This document shows, piece after piece, positions 18,401 to 28,015 of a DNA stretch of 64,000 bases. The notes under the pieces are model-generated. The model did no database searches. It was not told where the DNA came from and worked only from the letters and a program-made list of their open reading frames with translations. Positions within the stretch are counted from its first letter, which is position 1, and every line of letters starts with the position of its first letter. The translations under genes and the position numbers were made by a program. The stretch is from Cognatishimia sp. 1_MG-2023 (GTDB lineage: Bacteria; Pseudomonadota; Alphaproteobacteria; Rhodobacterales; Rhodobacteraceae). Location: assembly GCF_030548175.1 (NCBI RefSeq), contig NZ_JAUORX010000001.1, forward strand, positions 124,001 to 188,000. The letters are read 5' to 3'.

Positions 18401-18845
18401 CAGTTGGCGCTTGGGTAAATCCCATACGAACCAAGAACTTACGAAGTGCTTCTTCGTCAACGCGGTAATTCACCTGCGCGCGAAAAGCGGCATCCTGTAA
18501 CGTGTTGCGCGCGGGAACGCGTTGCGTGGCGGCGTTTAATGTTGTCAGCAGAATATACTGTTTTGGCAAGCTGCCATGCACAATGCCTGCCAAGGTCGCC
18601 ATGCGCGCGGCAGATATATCCGCATTGGGCGACACACGGTCATAAGGCAAACAATCCCAACCGGGGAATGTGATAACCGGCATATCGGGGCGAAAGAACG
18701 CGAGCGCCGCTTTGATCGCAGCAAGGCGCTTGTCATCACGCGCCACGTGAATAACGGGCTTGCCCGTCTTTGCAGCCTCTTCAAGGATCAGCTTGGCGTC
18801 ATAGCCTTCTGGCGCACCGCCGATGGTCACATGCGAGAGCTGCAT
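15411..18845 (-). CDS. mfd: Transcription-repair coupling factor
   Basis: 1144 residues, full length. Order: UvrB-homology module (GKPVIHVARDD), CarD-like RNA polymerase-interaction domain (LSPGDLIVHVDHGIGRYQGLE), then the SF2/RecG-like translocase with Walker A CGDVGFGKTEVAMRAAF, DEEQHFG box, TATPIPRT and GRVGRS, and the C-terminal TRCF domain. Mfd removes stalled RNA polymerase and recruits UvrA. The start MQLSHVTIGG has no competing upstream start. Confidence 0.97.
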   Translation of the reverse strand: MQLSHVTIGGAPEGYDAKLILEEAAKTGKPVIHVARDDKRLAAIKAALAFFRPDMPVITFPGWDCLPYDRVSPNADISAARMATLAGIVHGSLPKQYILLTTLNAATQRVPARNTLQDAAFRAQVNYRVDEEALRKFLVRMGFTQAPTVMEPGDYAIRGGIIDIFPPGDGGPVRLDFFGDVLDGARRFDPVSQRTTEKLEYIELAPVSEVILDEAAITRFRQSYRIEFGAAGTDDPLYEAVSAGRKHQGVEHWMPFFHETLETLFDYLPDATICLDDQTDPIRLARWESIEDQYETRKHALAQKKRLDSVYKPVPPGLLYLNDEAWDTVVGERRVLNFKPLPQASGPGSIDSMGRIGRNFAPERQQESISLFGALADHVKAKMRDGPVVIASYSEGARERLSGLIEDEGLVETILINDAGAIGKSGLHLVVWALENGFEAPGLTVISEQDVLGDRLIRAPRKRRKAENFLTETQSLSPGDLIVHVDHGIGRYQGLEVITAAGAAHECISLEYAESSKLYLPVENIELLSKYGHDEGFLDKLGGGAWQAKKARLKERIREVAEKLIRVAAERTLRKAPVLEAPHHAWEAFSARFPYQETDDQLRAIEDVLGDLTAGQPMDRLVCGDVGFGKTEVAMRAAFVAAMTGMQVAVIAPTTLLARQHYKSFAERFRGFPLEVRSLSRFVSAKEAEQTRDGLSRGTVDVVIGTHALLSKNVRIKNLGLLIVDEEQHFGVSHKERLKQLRSDVHVLTLTATPIPRTLQLSLSGVRDLSIIGTPPVDRLAIRTYVSEFDAVTIREALLRERYRGGQSFYVVPRISDLPEIEEFLKEQLPELTYVVAHGQMAAGELDDRMNAFYDGKYDVLLATTIVESGLDIPTANTMVVHRADMFGLSQLYQIRGRVGRSKTRAYAYLTTKPRMKLTATAEKRLRVLGSLDTLGAGFTLASQDLDIRGAGNLLGEEQSGQMRDVGYELYQSMLQDAIAKIKSGELEGLTETDDQWAPQINLGVPVLIPETYVPDLDVRLGLYRRLSGLTTKVELEGFAAELIDRFGKLPREVNTLLLVVRIKAMCKKAGIAKLDGGPRGATIMFHNDKFRSPQGLVEFMTEQKGKAKIKDNKIVVQRDWKSDADKIKGAFAIARDLAHKARV

Positions 18846-18857
18846 TTAGTCGTCCTG

Positions 18858-20496
<1,639 letters not shown>

Positions 20497-20606
20497 CTTG
20501 CCGATACAACGGTCAAGGATGACATAACGCGGACAATGGTTTATAAACCTCTCAAGACCGACAAAGTCGGCAGAGCAGAACCTTTTTTGATGAACAGGCA
20601 CCTAAT

Positions 20607-21167
20607 ATGAAAAACCTCACGAGACGATCTTTCGCCTTGTCAGCCCTTGCTGGTGCGTCAGTCACTGCAGCATGCGGGAATGGCATTGGCGGTCAAGGCG
20701 CAGAAACCATCGACGCACGCGTCGATACCACGCTGAACCACATGTATAACACTTTTCCCAACACCGTAGGCTTGGCTGAAAAAGCAACCGGCTTGTTAGT
20801 GATGCCACTTGTTACCGAAGCGGGCCTTGGGTTCGGCGGTGCTTATGGGCGTGGTGCGTTGTTGGTGGATGGGATCACTGTTGATTACTATTCAACAACA
20901 AAGGCAAACTTTGGCTTGCAGATCGGTGCACAACAATACGCACATGTTCTGTTCTTTATGACACAAGACGCCTTGTTGAATTTCCGCCGTTCAAGCGGTT
21001 GGGCTGCTGGCGCGGATCTGGAATATGTAATTTCAGATCAAGGCGACTCTTTGGCGACAGAGACAACAACTTTGACCGCCCCAGTATTGGCGGTTGTATT
21101 TGGCCGCGCCGGTCTGCGTATTGGCGCGACGCTGGAAGGCACCAAATACACGCGCATCATTCCATAA
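20607..21167 (+). CDS. SYLF/Ysc84-domain lipoprotein
   Basis: 186 residues. The N-terminus MKNLTRRSFALSALAGASVTAAC combines a twin-arginine-like start with a lipobox (VTAAC), so it is probably exported and lipidated. The rest is the SYLF (Ysc84) lipid-binding domain: KATGLLVMPLVTEAGLGFGGAYGRGALLV near the start and AVVFGRAGLRIGATLEGTKYTRI at the end. Bacterial SYLF proteins bind membranes, but their role is unclear. Followed by a bidirectional terminator. Confidence 0.85.
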   Translation: MKNLTRRSFALSALAGASVTAACGNGIGGQGAETIDARVDTTLNHMYNTFPNTVGLAEKATGLLVMPLVTEAGLGFGGAYGRGALLVDGITVDYYSTTKANFGLQIGAQQYAHVLFFMTQDALLNFRRSSGWAAGADLEYVISDQGDSLATETTTLTAPVLAVVFGRAGLRIGATLEGTKYTRIIP

Positions 21168-21187
21168 TGGATATAACGAGATTACAC

Positions 21188-21220
21188 AAAAACGCCGCCC
21201 ATTGGGCGGCGTTTTCGTTT
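21188..21220. terminator. Bidirectional rho-independent terminator
   Basis: AACGCCGCCC (21191-21200) and GGGCGGCGTT (21204-21213) form a 10-bp stem. T-runs follow on the plus strand (TTTTCGTTT), and five A lead it on the plus strand, giving Ts on the minus strand. It serves the SYLF gene and the convergent dehydrogenase gene. Confidence 0.9.
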
Positions 21221-21230
21221 AGTGCATCAC

Positions 21231-22103
21231 TTAATCTAACGCGCGCAACCGTTTGATAAGGCTAGATGTATCCCAGCGGCTTCCGCCAATCTTTTGGACA
21301 TCTTTGTAGAACTGGTCAACCAAAGCTGTCACTGGCAAGCTCGCGCCAGTTTCCTCCGCCGTTGCGAGGCAAATACCGAGATCTTTGCGCATCCAGTCAA
21401 CCGCGAAGCCGTGATCAAAGTGATCATCTAACATCGTCTCGTGACGGTTCTGCATCTGCCAGCTACCAGCAGCACCTTGGCTAATGACCTCAACCACCGC
21501 GCGGCCATCAAGGCCCGCCTTTTCCGCAAAGTGCAAAGCTTCGGACAGACCTTGGACCAAACCGGCAATCGCGATTTGGTTGCACATTTTGGTCATCTGA
21601 CCTGCACCAGTTTCACCGATACGACGACAAATACGTGCATAGGCCTGAATGATTGGCTCTGCCGCATCATAATCAGCCTGATCGCCACCGCACATCACAG
21701 AGAGAATGCCATTCTCAGCCCCGGCCTGACCGCCCGAAATGGGCGCATCGACAAAAGCCAGACCCTTGTCTTTGGCACTAGCATAAAGTTCCGCCGTCAC
21801 TTTTGCAGATACCGTCGTGTGATCAACAAAGATCGCACCGGGCTTCATTCCGTGGAACGCACCCTCGTCGCCAACGCAAACGTGACGCAGATCATCGTCA
21901 TTGCCGACACAGGCCATCACAAAGTCAGCACCAGAAACAGCAGCCTTTGGCGTAAGCGCCATTTCGCCGCCGTGTTCTGCAACCCAAGCCTCTGCTTTTG
22001 CTGCGGTTCTGTTGAAAACAGTAACGTCATGTCCAGCTGCTTTTAGGTGGCCAGCCATGGGGTAACCCATCACGCCCAATCCAAGAAATGCAATTTTCGC
22101 CAT
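21231..22103 (-). CDS. NAD(P)-dependent beta-hydroxyacid dehydrogenase (tartronate semialdehyde reductase/HIBADH family)
   Basis: 290 residues. Rossmann start FLGLGVMGYPMAGHLKAAGHDV, substrate motif DAPISGGQAGAENGIL, and the catalytic Lys in GAGQMTKMCNQ. The family includes 3-hydroxyisobutyrate dehydrogenase, 2-hydroxy-3-oxopropionate reductase and succinic semialdehyde reductases; the substrate cannot be resolved by eye. The single-gene setting gives no pathway hint. Cytosolic. Confidence 0.88.
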   Translation of the reverse strand: MAKIAFLGLGVMGYPMAGHLKAAGHDVTVFNRTAAKAEAWVAEHGGEMALTPKAAVSGADFVMACVGNDDDLRHVCVGDEGAFHGMKPGAIFVDHTTVSAKVTAELYASAKDKGLAFVDAPISGGQAGAENGILSVMCGGDQADYDAAEPIIQAYARICRRIGETGAGQMTKMCNQIAIAGLVQGLSEALHFAEKAGLDGRAVVEVISQGAAGSWQMQNRHETMLDDHFDHGFAVDWMRKDLGICLATAEETGASLPVTALVDQFYKDVQKIGGSRWDTSSLIKRLRALD

Positions 22104-22192
22104 GTGCTTTCCCCTCGAGAATTTTAGCAGTAAAGTCTGCCTAAGTAGTTCACCTCACCCGGTACAGAGTGCAAGGCAAATAAAGGCATCTA

Positions 22193-24652
22193 ATGGCAGT
22201 AATTTTCAAATGGCTTCTGCGCATAGCGGGCGGCCTCACACTTTTGGGCGCCTTTGCCATTGGTCTGATCTATTTCTTCGCCTCTCGGTCGCTACCTGAA
22301 TACAATAAAGAGCTGCAAACAGCGGGCATCAGTGCCCCTGTCGAAATTGTGCGCAACAATGCCAACGTGCCCCACATCTTTGGGGAACAAGACGCTGATG
22401 TCTTTTTTGGATTGGGATATGCCCACGCCCAAGACCGTCTTTGGCAGATGGTCACTCTACGGCGCACGGCTCAAGGTCGACTTAGCGAGGTTTTCGGCGC
22501 CTCGACCGTTCAAATTGATCGACTGATCCGGCGCTTTGATATCTACACATTGGCCGTGCAATCTGTTGATGCGCTTGATCCTAGAACCAAAGAAATGATG
22601 ACCGCCTATGCGAATGGCGTGAACGCTCGCATTAACGAGGTGAACAGCCAAGCCCTTGGGCGTGGCGCGCCGGAGATGTTCATGTTTTCAGCGCCAGTTG
22701 CGCCGTGGCGTGTGGCAGACTCCATTTCAATTCAAAAAGTTATGGCACTGCAACTAACCGACCACTTGCAAGACGAAGTGCTTCGCGCACGTGTTTCACT
22801 GGTGGTGCCGGATGAAAACCGCTTGTCGGATATTCTGCCAGAACATCCCGGTGCTGGTATTGCGGCACTTCCTGAGTATGCAGCGTTGGTTCCCGGCGTT
22901 CCAAAGTTCGTTCAAACGGCAAATGCAGAACCGCATGCCTTATCCCCGGTCAATCGTCGTGGTCTTGCCGGCGCATCGAATGCCTGGGCTGCGGCCCCTG
23001 CCCGATCAGCCTCTGGCGGCACGTTACTGGCCAATGACCCACATCTTGGATTGTCTGCACCTGGTATCTGGTATCTGGCACGTATGAGCCTTTCGTCCGG
23101 TGGTGTTATCGGCGGCACAATTCCCGGTATTCCGGCAATTTTGACAGGTCGCAGTGACTCTTTGGGATGGGGTATCACATCAGCTTATGTGGATGACCAA
23201 GACATCTTTATCGAAGAGTTAAACCCTGAAAACCCAAACGAATATCGCACGCCAACTGGGTTCAAAGAGTTCACATCGCGCAAGTCGATCATCCAGATCA
23301 AAGACGATGCGCCGATTACTTTGACACTGCGGTGGAGCGACAATGGCCCCATTCTACCCGGTTCTCAGTATGATCTAAAAACTGTTACGCCAAAGGGGCA
23401 TGTTGCGGCGATCAGTTGGACCGCGCTGTCGCCTCAAGACACATCTATGAATGCAGCCATCAGCTTGATGTATGCCGGCTCTGTCAAAGAAGCGATTGCA
23501 GGCGCGGAAAGCTATTTGTCACCTGCGCAAAATCTGACCCTTGTGGATGCAGATACAATTGCCATGAAAACCGTTGGCGCCGTCCCGCGTCGTGCGTCAT
23601 TACATCAAAGCCAAGGCCGCATGCCAAGCTTAGGCTGGCGCCGTGAAAACCGTTGGCAAGGACGGTTGCCCTATTCAAGCAACCCGCAGTTCATAGCGCC
23701 CGTGGGTGGCATTTTGGGGAACACCAATAACAAGACAGTGGATCGCCCTTTCCCTTTGCATATCTCGTTTAACTGGGGTGACAGCCAACGTGTGCAACGT
23801 TGGCAACGCTTGATGCAAGGCCGTCAGGTGCATACACGCGACAGCTTTATTGAAGCACAGCTTGATACTGTTAGCTTTACCGCTCGTAGCCTATTGCCGC
23901 TTGTTGCGGCTGACCTCTGGTACACCGGGGAAACAACCGCTGAAGGCACGCGGGAACGCCAGCGCCAAAGAGCACTTGCCCTGTTGGCAGAGTGGAATGG
24001 CGAAATGAATGAGCATTTGCCAGAGCCATTAATTTACTCTGCATGGATGCGTGCACTGCAAACGCGTTTGATCCAAGATGAACTGGGCCCATTGGCACCA
24101 GAGTTCTCACATGTGGACGCATTGTTTGTGGAACGTGTATTCCGCGATGTTGATGGTGCTTCTGTCTGGTGTGACATTGTACAAAGCGCCCCGACTGAGA
24201 CCTGTACAGATGTCGCGCGCCTTGCCTTAGATGACGCGCTGATCTGGATCGAAGAGAAATACGGCAGCAACCTGGAATCCTTACGCTGGGGCGATGCGCA
24301 CCAAGCGACACATGATCACCAAGTCCTTGGAAAACTGCCGTTTTTAAAGCATTTCGTGAACATCCGCCAATCGACAAGCGGTGGTGACAACACATTGCAA
24401 CGCGGCAAAACCTCTGGCCGCGGGGACGATCCGTTTCAGAACGTTCATGCCGCTGGGTATCGTGGCGTCTATGACTTTGCTGATCCGGACAGCTCGGTGT
24501 TTATTATCTCTACCGGTCAATCAGGGCATTTCTTAAGCCGCTACTATGACGACATGGCACAGCTTTGGCGTCGGGGTGAATATGTGCCGATGTCCTTGGA
24601 TGAAGAATTAGCACGCGCGGCAGCCGTGGGTGTGACACGACTGTTGCCATAG
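22193..24652 (+). CDS. Penicillin acylase (Ntn-hydrolase) family protein
   Basis: 819 residues. An N-terminal membrane anchor/signal (WLLRIAGGLTLLGAFAIGLIYFFA) is followed by the alpha-chain region (HIFGEQDADVFFGLGYAHAQDRLWQM), then the autocleavage site before nucleophile Ser at about 262 in LAGASNAWA, and the beta chain with NDPHLGLSAPGIWY and GNTNNKT. Members hydrolyse penicillins or acyl-homoserine lactones. Quorum quenching is possible in a roseobacter, but specificity cannot be predicted. Full length, with export to the periplasm expected. The intergenic repeat at 24684 lies just downstream. Confidence 0.9.
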   Translation: MAVIFKWLLRIAGGLTLLGAFAIGLIYFFASRSLPEYNKELQTAGISAPVEIVRNNANVPHIFGEQDADVFFGLGYAHAQDRLWQMVTLRRTAQGRLSEVFGASTVQIDRLIRRFDIYTLAVQSVDALDPRTKEMMTAYANGVNARINEVNSQALGRGAPEMFMFSAPVAPWRVADSISIQKVMALQLTDHLQDEVLRARVSLVVPDENRLSDILPEHPGAGIAALPEYAALVPGVPKFVQTANAEPHALSPVNRRGLAGASNAWAAAPARSASGGTLLANDPHLGLSAPGIWYLARMSLSSGGVIGGTIPGIPAILTGRSDSLGWGITSAYVDDQDIFIEELNPENPNEYRTPTGFKEFTSRKSIIQIKDDAPITLTLRWSDNGPILPGSQYDLKTVTPKGHVAAISWTALSPQDTSMNAAISLMYAGSVKEAIAGAESYLSPAQNLTLVDADTIAMKTVGAVPRRASLHQSQGRMPSLGWRRENRWQGRLPYSSNPQFIAPVGGILGNTNNKTVDRPFPLHISFNWGDSQRVQRWQRLMQGRQVHTRDSFIEAQLDTVSFTARSLLPLVAADLWYTGETTAEGTRERQRQRALALLAEWNGEMNEHLPEPLIYSAWMRALQTRLIQDELGPLAPEFSHVDALFVERVFRDVDGASVWCDIVQSAPTETCTDVARLALDDALIWIEEKYGSNLESLRWGDAHQATHDHQVLGKLPFLKHFVNIRQSTSGGDNTLQRGKTSGRGDDPFQNVHAAGYRGVYDFADPDSSVFIISTGQSGHFLSRYYDDMAQLWRRGEYVPMSLDEELARAAAVGVTRLLP

Positions 24653-24683
24653 TGAGGGAAATGGAGGGGCGCTTTTTAATGCG

Positions 24684-24778
24684 CAGGTTTCGCGGCGAAA
24701 CGGTTGCGCGTCCTGCGCACGGATACCGAACATCTGGTTAATGTGGAAATTCGTACGATTCACGGGCTGAAACGTACG
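24684..24778. repeat. 95-bp dispersed repeat, copy A
   Basis: Matches 40326-40420 at 92 of 95 positions in the same orientation. It contains small hairpins (TTTCGC/GCGAAA; TGCGC/GCGCA) and two CGTACG palindromes 21 bp apart (24752 and 24773), each followed here by ATTCA. Located in the convergent spacer between the penicillin acylase and hflX genes. Confidence 0.93.
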
Positions 24779-24798
24779 ATTCATTTTAAGGTCATGCG

Positions 24799-24846
24799 CC
24801 CTTGCCCACCCCAATGGGATGGGTCATTTCCACGGAATACTTTGGA
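24799..24846. repeat. Intergenic repeat family 2, degenerate copy
   Basis: CCCTTGCCCACCCCAATGGG, then ATGGGTCATTTCCACGGAATACTTTGGAT, resembles the better copy at 40433-40502 and follows the 95-bp repeat in the same order. Confidence 0.6.
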
Positions 24847-26118
24847 TTAGAGGCGCTTAAATTGAGCCGCTTGTTTTGCGGTCCAACGTACCGTCAAAGC
24901 AAAGCCATCTTCGGCCTGCTCTTCAGATTCAACAAGACCTTCAGCAAAGAGCCATGCGCGTTCTTTTCCCGCGGCGAAGGGCAAGACAAAGCTATCTGTC
25001 ATGATTTCGCCCTGCAAACGCGTGGTGATTTCCTGCATCAAGGTTTCGATGCCAACGCCAGTGATCGCTGAGATCGCAAAGATGTCTTCGCTGCGTTCAG
25101 CCGTTGCTTGTTTGGCCTTGGCGTCATCACCCTCTAGCAGGTCGATCTTATTCCAGACTTCAAGCTGTGGCGTATCTTCGGCCACACCAAGAGATGACAG
25201 GATTTCATTCACATCCTCTGCCTGCAGATCAGATTCAGAATGCGAAATATCGCGGACATGAAGGATAAGGTCAGCCGCCAGCACTTCTTCTAATGTCGCA
25301 CGGAAGGAGGCCACCAGCTCTGTTGGTAGGTCAGAAATGAAACCAACGGTGTCAGATAAAATGACCTCTGGCCCTTCTTCGATTTCCAGCCGTCGCATTG
25401 TTGGATCCAATGTGGCAAAGAGCATGTCTTTGGCCATGACATCTGCACCGGTCACCCGATTAAACAGCGTGGATTTACCGGCGTTGGTATAGCCGACAAG
25501 CGCGACAATCGGATAAGGCACCTTTGCACGTGCATCGCGATGCAATTCGCGCGTCTTAACGACTTTGGACAATTGCCGACGCAATCGAACCAAGTGATCG
25601 TCAATGGCACGGCGGTCAGCCTCGATCTGGGTTTCACCCGGACCGCCAACAAAACCTAATCCACCTCTTTGACGTTCAAGGTGGGTCCAAGCCCGCACCA
25701 AGCGGGTCCGTTGATAAGACAACGCCGCCATCTCGACTTGTAAAACACCCTCGCGGGTCCGCGCACGATCCGAGAAAATCTCTAGGATCAAAGCTGTGCG
25801 ATCCAACAGCTTAACGCCCCACTCTTTTTCAAGGTTGCGCTGTTGTACGGGCGTGACCGAGCCATCAATCAAGACCAACTCGATCTCTTCGGCTTTGAAT
25901 TTGGTTTTCAGCTCTTCGATTTTGCCTTTGCCAAACAACATGCCGGGCAGCAATTTCTGCAGCTTTACAATATCCGCGCCGACAACTTCTAGGTTCGGTA
26001 ACGCGTCCGCCAAGGAAATGGCCTCTTCCAATGCGAAAGAGGCCTCACGTCGAGCGTTCGGATTTTTCAGTTCAGGTCGCAGCACCCATGCGCGGGTGAC
26101 ATGCGTTTCATGCTCCAT
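24847..26118 (-). CDS. hflX: GTPase HflX
   Basis: 423 residues: N-terminal HflX domain (MLFGKGKIEELK), coiled coil with RGGLGFVGGPGETQIEADRR, and a G domain with G1 GYTNAGKST, G3 DTVGFISDLP and G4 NKID. HflX is a ribosome-splitting GTPase acting in heat and antibiotic stress. The ATG at 26116-26118 overlaps the hfq TGA by one base (TGATG), showing translational coupling; a GTG one codon earlier is also possible. Last gene of the dusB-ntr-trk-hfq-hflX series. Confidence 0.96.
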   Translation of the reverse strand: MEHETHVTRAWVLRPELKNPNARREASFALEEAISLADALPNLEVVGADIVKLQKLLPGMLFGKGKIEELKTKFKAEEIELVLIDGSVTPVQQRNLEKEWGVKLLDRTALILEIFSDRARTREGVLQVEMAALSYQRTRLVRAWTHLERQRGGLGFVGGPGETQIEADRRAIDDHLVRLRRQLSKVVKTRELHRDARAKVPYPIVALVGYTNAGKSTLFNRVTGADVMAKDMLFATLDPTMRRLEIEEGPEVILSDTVGFISDLPTELVASFRATLEEVLAADLILHVRDISHSESDLQAEDVNEILSSLGVAEDTPQLEVWNKIDLLEGDDAKAKQATAERSEDIFAISAITGVGIETLMQEITTRLQGEIMTDSFVLPFAAGKERAWLFAEGLVESEEQAEDGFALTVRWTAKQAAQFKRL

Positions 26119-26357
26119 CACTGGGCGTCTTCACCCTCGTATAGGCTGATCGGCTGTGCTGGCATGATTGTAGAAATCGCGTGCTTATACACCAATTGGC
26201 TTTGCCCATCGCGGCGCAGCAATACACAGAAGTTATCAAACCAAGTGATAACGCCTTGCAGCTTTACACCGTTGATCAGAAAGATTGTGACCGGAACCTT
26301 GGTCTTACGTACGTGATTCAGGAATGCGTCCTGAAGGTTCTGTCGATCCGAAGCCAT
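26118..26357 (-). CDS. hfq: RNA chaperone Hfq
   Basis: 79 residues from the ATG at 26355-26357 ([18 protein letters not shown]). Sm1 motif region [25 protein letters not shown] and Sm2 YKHAISTI are intact; the C-terminal tail is short, as usual in alphaproteobacteria. It forms a hexameric ring that pairs small RNAs with mRNAs. The open frame extends 36 codons upstream without a plausible start. Preceded by a 128-bp gap after trkH that may hold its own promoter. Confidence 0.97.
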   Translation of the reverse strand: MASDRQNLQDAFLNHVRKTKVPVTIFLINGVKLQGVITWFDNFCVLLRRDGQSQLVYKHAISTIMPAQPISLYEGEDAQ

Positions 26358-26485
26358 TGCTTGTTCGCCTTTTTTCTTAATTATTGCCACGGGTGTATGG
26401 TATCTTATCGCAAGTATGGAATGCTCTGGCGCAAGTTTCCACCCCAAAAAAGACTGCAATCGCACTTAGTTCGCCATTTTTTCGG

Positions 26486-28009
26486 CTAGTGGCGCCAAAG
26501 GTTCGGTGACAAAAGCGCGATGATCGCCAAGGTCTCTAGGCGGCCTAAAACCATCGCCACACAAAGCACCAGCTTAACTGCTGCGCCTTCGGCCAGAATT
26601 TCGATGGGAACAGCAACGGCGGTATGTGCAAGCGGTCCGGTTGTTGAGAGCGTGGAAATTGCAAGAACCAGCGCATCTTCAAACGGAATCCCAAGCCCAG
26701 TCAGAACCAATGTGACGCCTGTCATCGAAAGCGCAAAGAGCATGAAAAAGACCCATGCGATAATCGCACCCTGACGGCGAATGCGGCGCGTTCTACTTCC
26801 AGCGCCACTTACAGAGTTCGGATGAACCAAGCGTTCCATTTCACGAAGACCTTGAAGATACAGCGCATAAACGCGCAACAGCTTTACGCCGCCAGCCGTC
26901 GTGGCAACGCCGCCCCCAATCATCGCAAGCCCCATTAGAATAAGACCCGATGTTCCCAACCCTGACCAGTTTTGAGCCGTTTCCCATTCTGCACTTTCAA
27001 AGCCAGTCGTCGAAAGAAATGAAAGTACCGTGAACAAAGACCCCCACGCCGCGCGCAAACCGGCGAAAATGTTATCGTCCTCGTTCACATCAATTGCGCC
27101 GATCCAATGCCGCGTGAACAAGAACACGGGCACAGTCAGCAATAGCAGCATAGCAAATCGAAATTCAGGATCGTCGAGCAACCCCTCGCGCCGTGTTGCC
27201 CCTAAGTCCGTTGCAAAGGTCTGGCGAGATAAAGCGAAAAACAAAAACAGAAAGATTAGGACTTCGCCGCCAAGACCCGTTTGGGCATTTTCCACGCCAC
27301 CAACCGCTGAAATACCACTGGTCGCGAGAACTGACATCGCATGTGTAAGAGCCGTCAGTGAATCCTCGCCAATCATGACAAGCAAAATCCACAAAACCAG
27401 GGTGAGACCTGCATAAACTGGGGTTAAATAGGCAGCCGTGCGCCGCCAACGGCGGGCGGGGTCAAGTTGCCCAAGGCGCGTGGCATCATCTTTGAATTGG
27501 CCAAAGTCTGCCCGCGCGGATACCTCAAACCCGCCCAAACTGAGCGGCGAAAACACCGCAACAGCGGCAATCCACATGACAAGACCACCCAACCAAGCCA
27601 CTTGCGCGCGCCACAAATGAAGTGCCGGAGATAACCGATTTGGGTCCTCAAACAGGATCAGGCCCGTTGTTGTCAGACTGCTGACCATCTCTAGGTAGGC
27701 ATTTACAAAACTAGTGGTGCGCAATGCCTCGTAGAAAGGAAATGCCAGCAGTGCGGGCAAAAGCGTAAAGGCGCCAAGTAACGCAAGAAGGTAACGTTGC
27801 AACCTAACCGACTGTTTCTTTTCACTTTCCGCTGTTGCAATACCAATCAACATCACCGCAAGAAGCGTTAGAACACCCACATAAAGGAAGCTACGCGAGG
27901 TGTGAAAGTCCTCAAGTGACAGCGCATATACCGACGGGACAAACATGGAAAATCCTGCAATTCCAGAGAGTTGCAGGAACAAAGACATGTTTTGGATGCG
28001 GTATAACAT
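26486..28009 (-). CDS. trkH: Trk-type potassium uptake membrane subunit TrkH
   Basis: 507 residues with about ten membrane segments and the four K+ selectivity-loop repeats of the family, for instance SLTTTGLILFED, VLATSGISAVGG, FLSTTGFESAEW and TLSTTGPLAHTA. It is the inner-membrane pore for K+ uptake, gated by TrkA, whose gene ends 6 bp upstream. The start MLYRIQNMSLFLQLSG is the first ATG after trkA. Confidence 0.95.
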   Translation of the reverse strand: MLYRIQNMSLFLQLSGIAGFSMFVPSVYALSLEDFHTSRSFLYVGVLTLLAVMLIGIATAESEKKQSVRLQRYLLALLGAFTLLPALLAFPFYEALRTTSFVNAYLEMVSSLTTTGLILFEDPNRLSPALHLWRAQVAWLGGLVMWIAAVAVFSPLSLGGFEVSARADFGQFKDDATRLGQLDPARRWRRTAAYLTPVYAGLTLVLWILLVMIGEDSLTALTHAMSVLATSGISAVGGVENAQTGLGGEVLIFLFLFFALSRQTFATDLGATRREGLLDDPEFRFAMLLLLTVPVFLFTRHWIGAIDVNEDDNIFAGLRAAWGSLFTVLSFLSTTGFESAEWETAQNWSGLGTSGLILMGLAMIGGGVATTAGGVKLLRVYALYLQGLREMERLVHPNSVSGAGSRTRRIRRQGAIIAWVFFMLFALSMTGVTLVLTGLGIPFEDALVLAISTLSTTGPLAHTAVAVPIEILAEGAAVKLVLCVAMVLGRLETLAIIALLSPNLWRH

Positions 28010-28015
28010 CTAAAC

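Noticed and set aside
21441-22046. 201-codon open frame opposite the beta-hydroxyacid dehydrogenase
   Set aside because: Antisense shadow of a clear enzyme gene.
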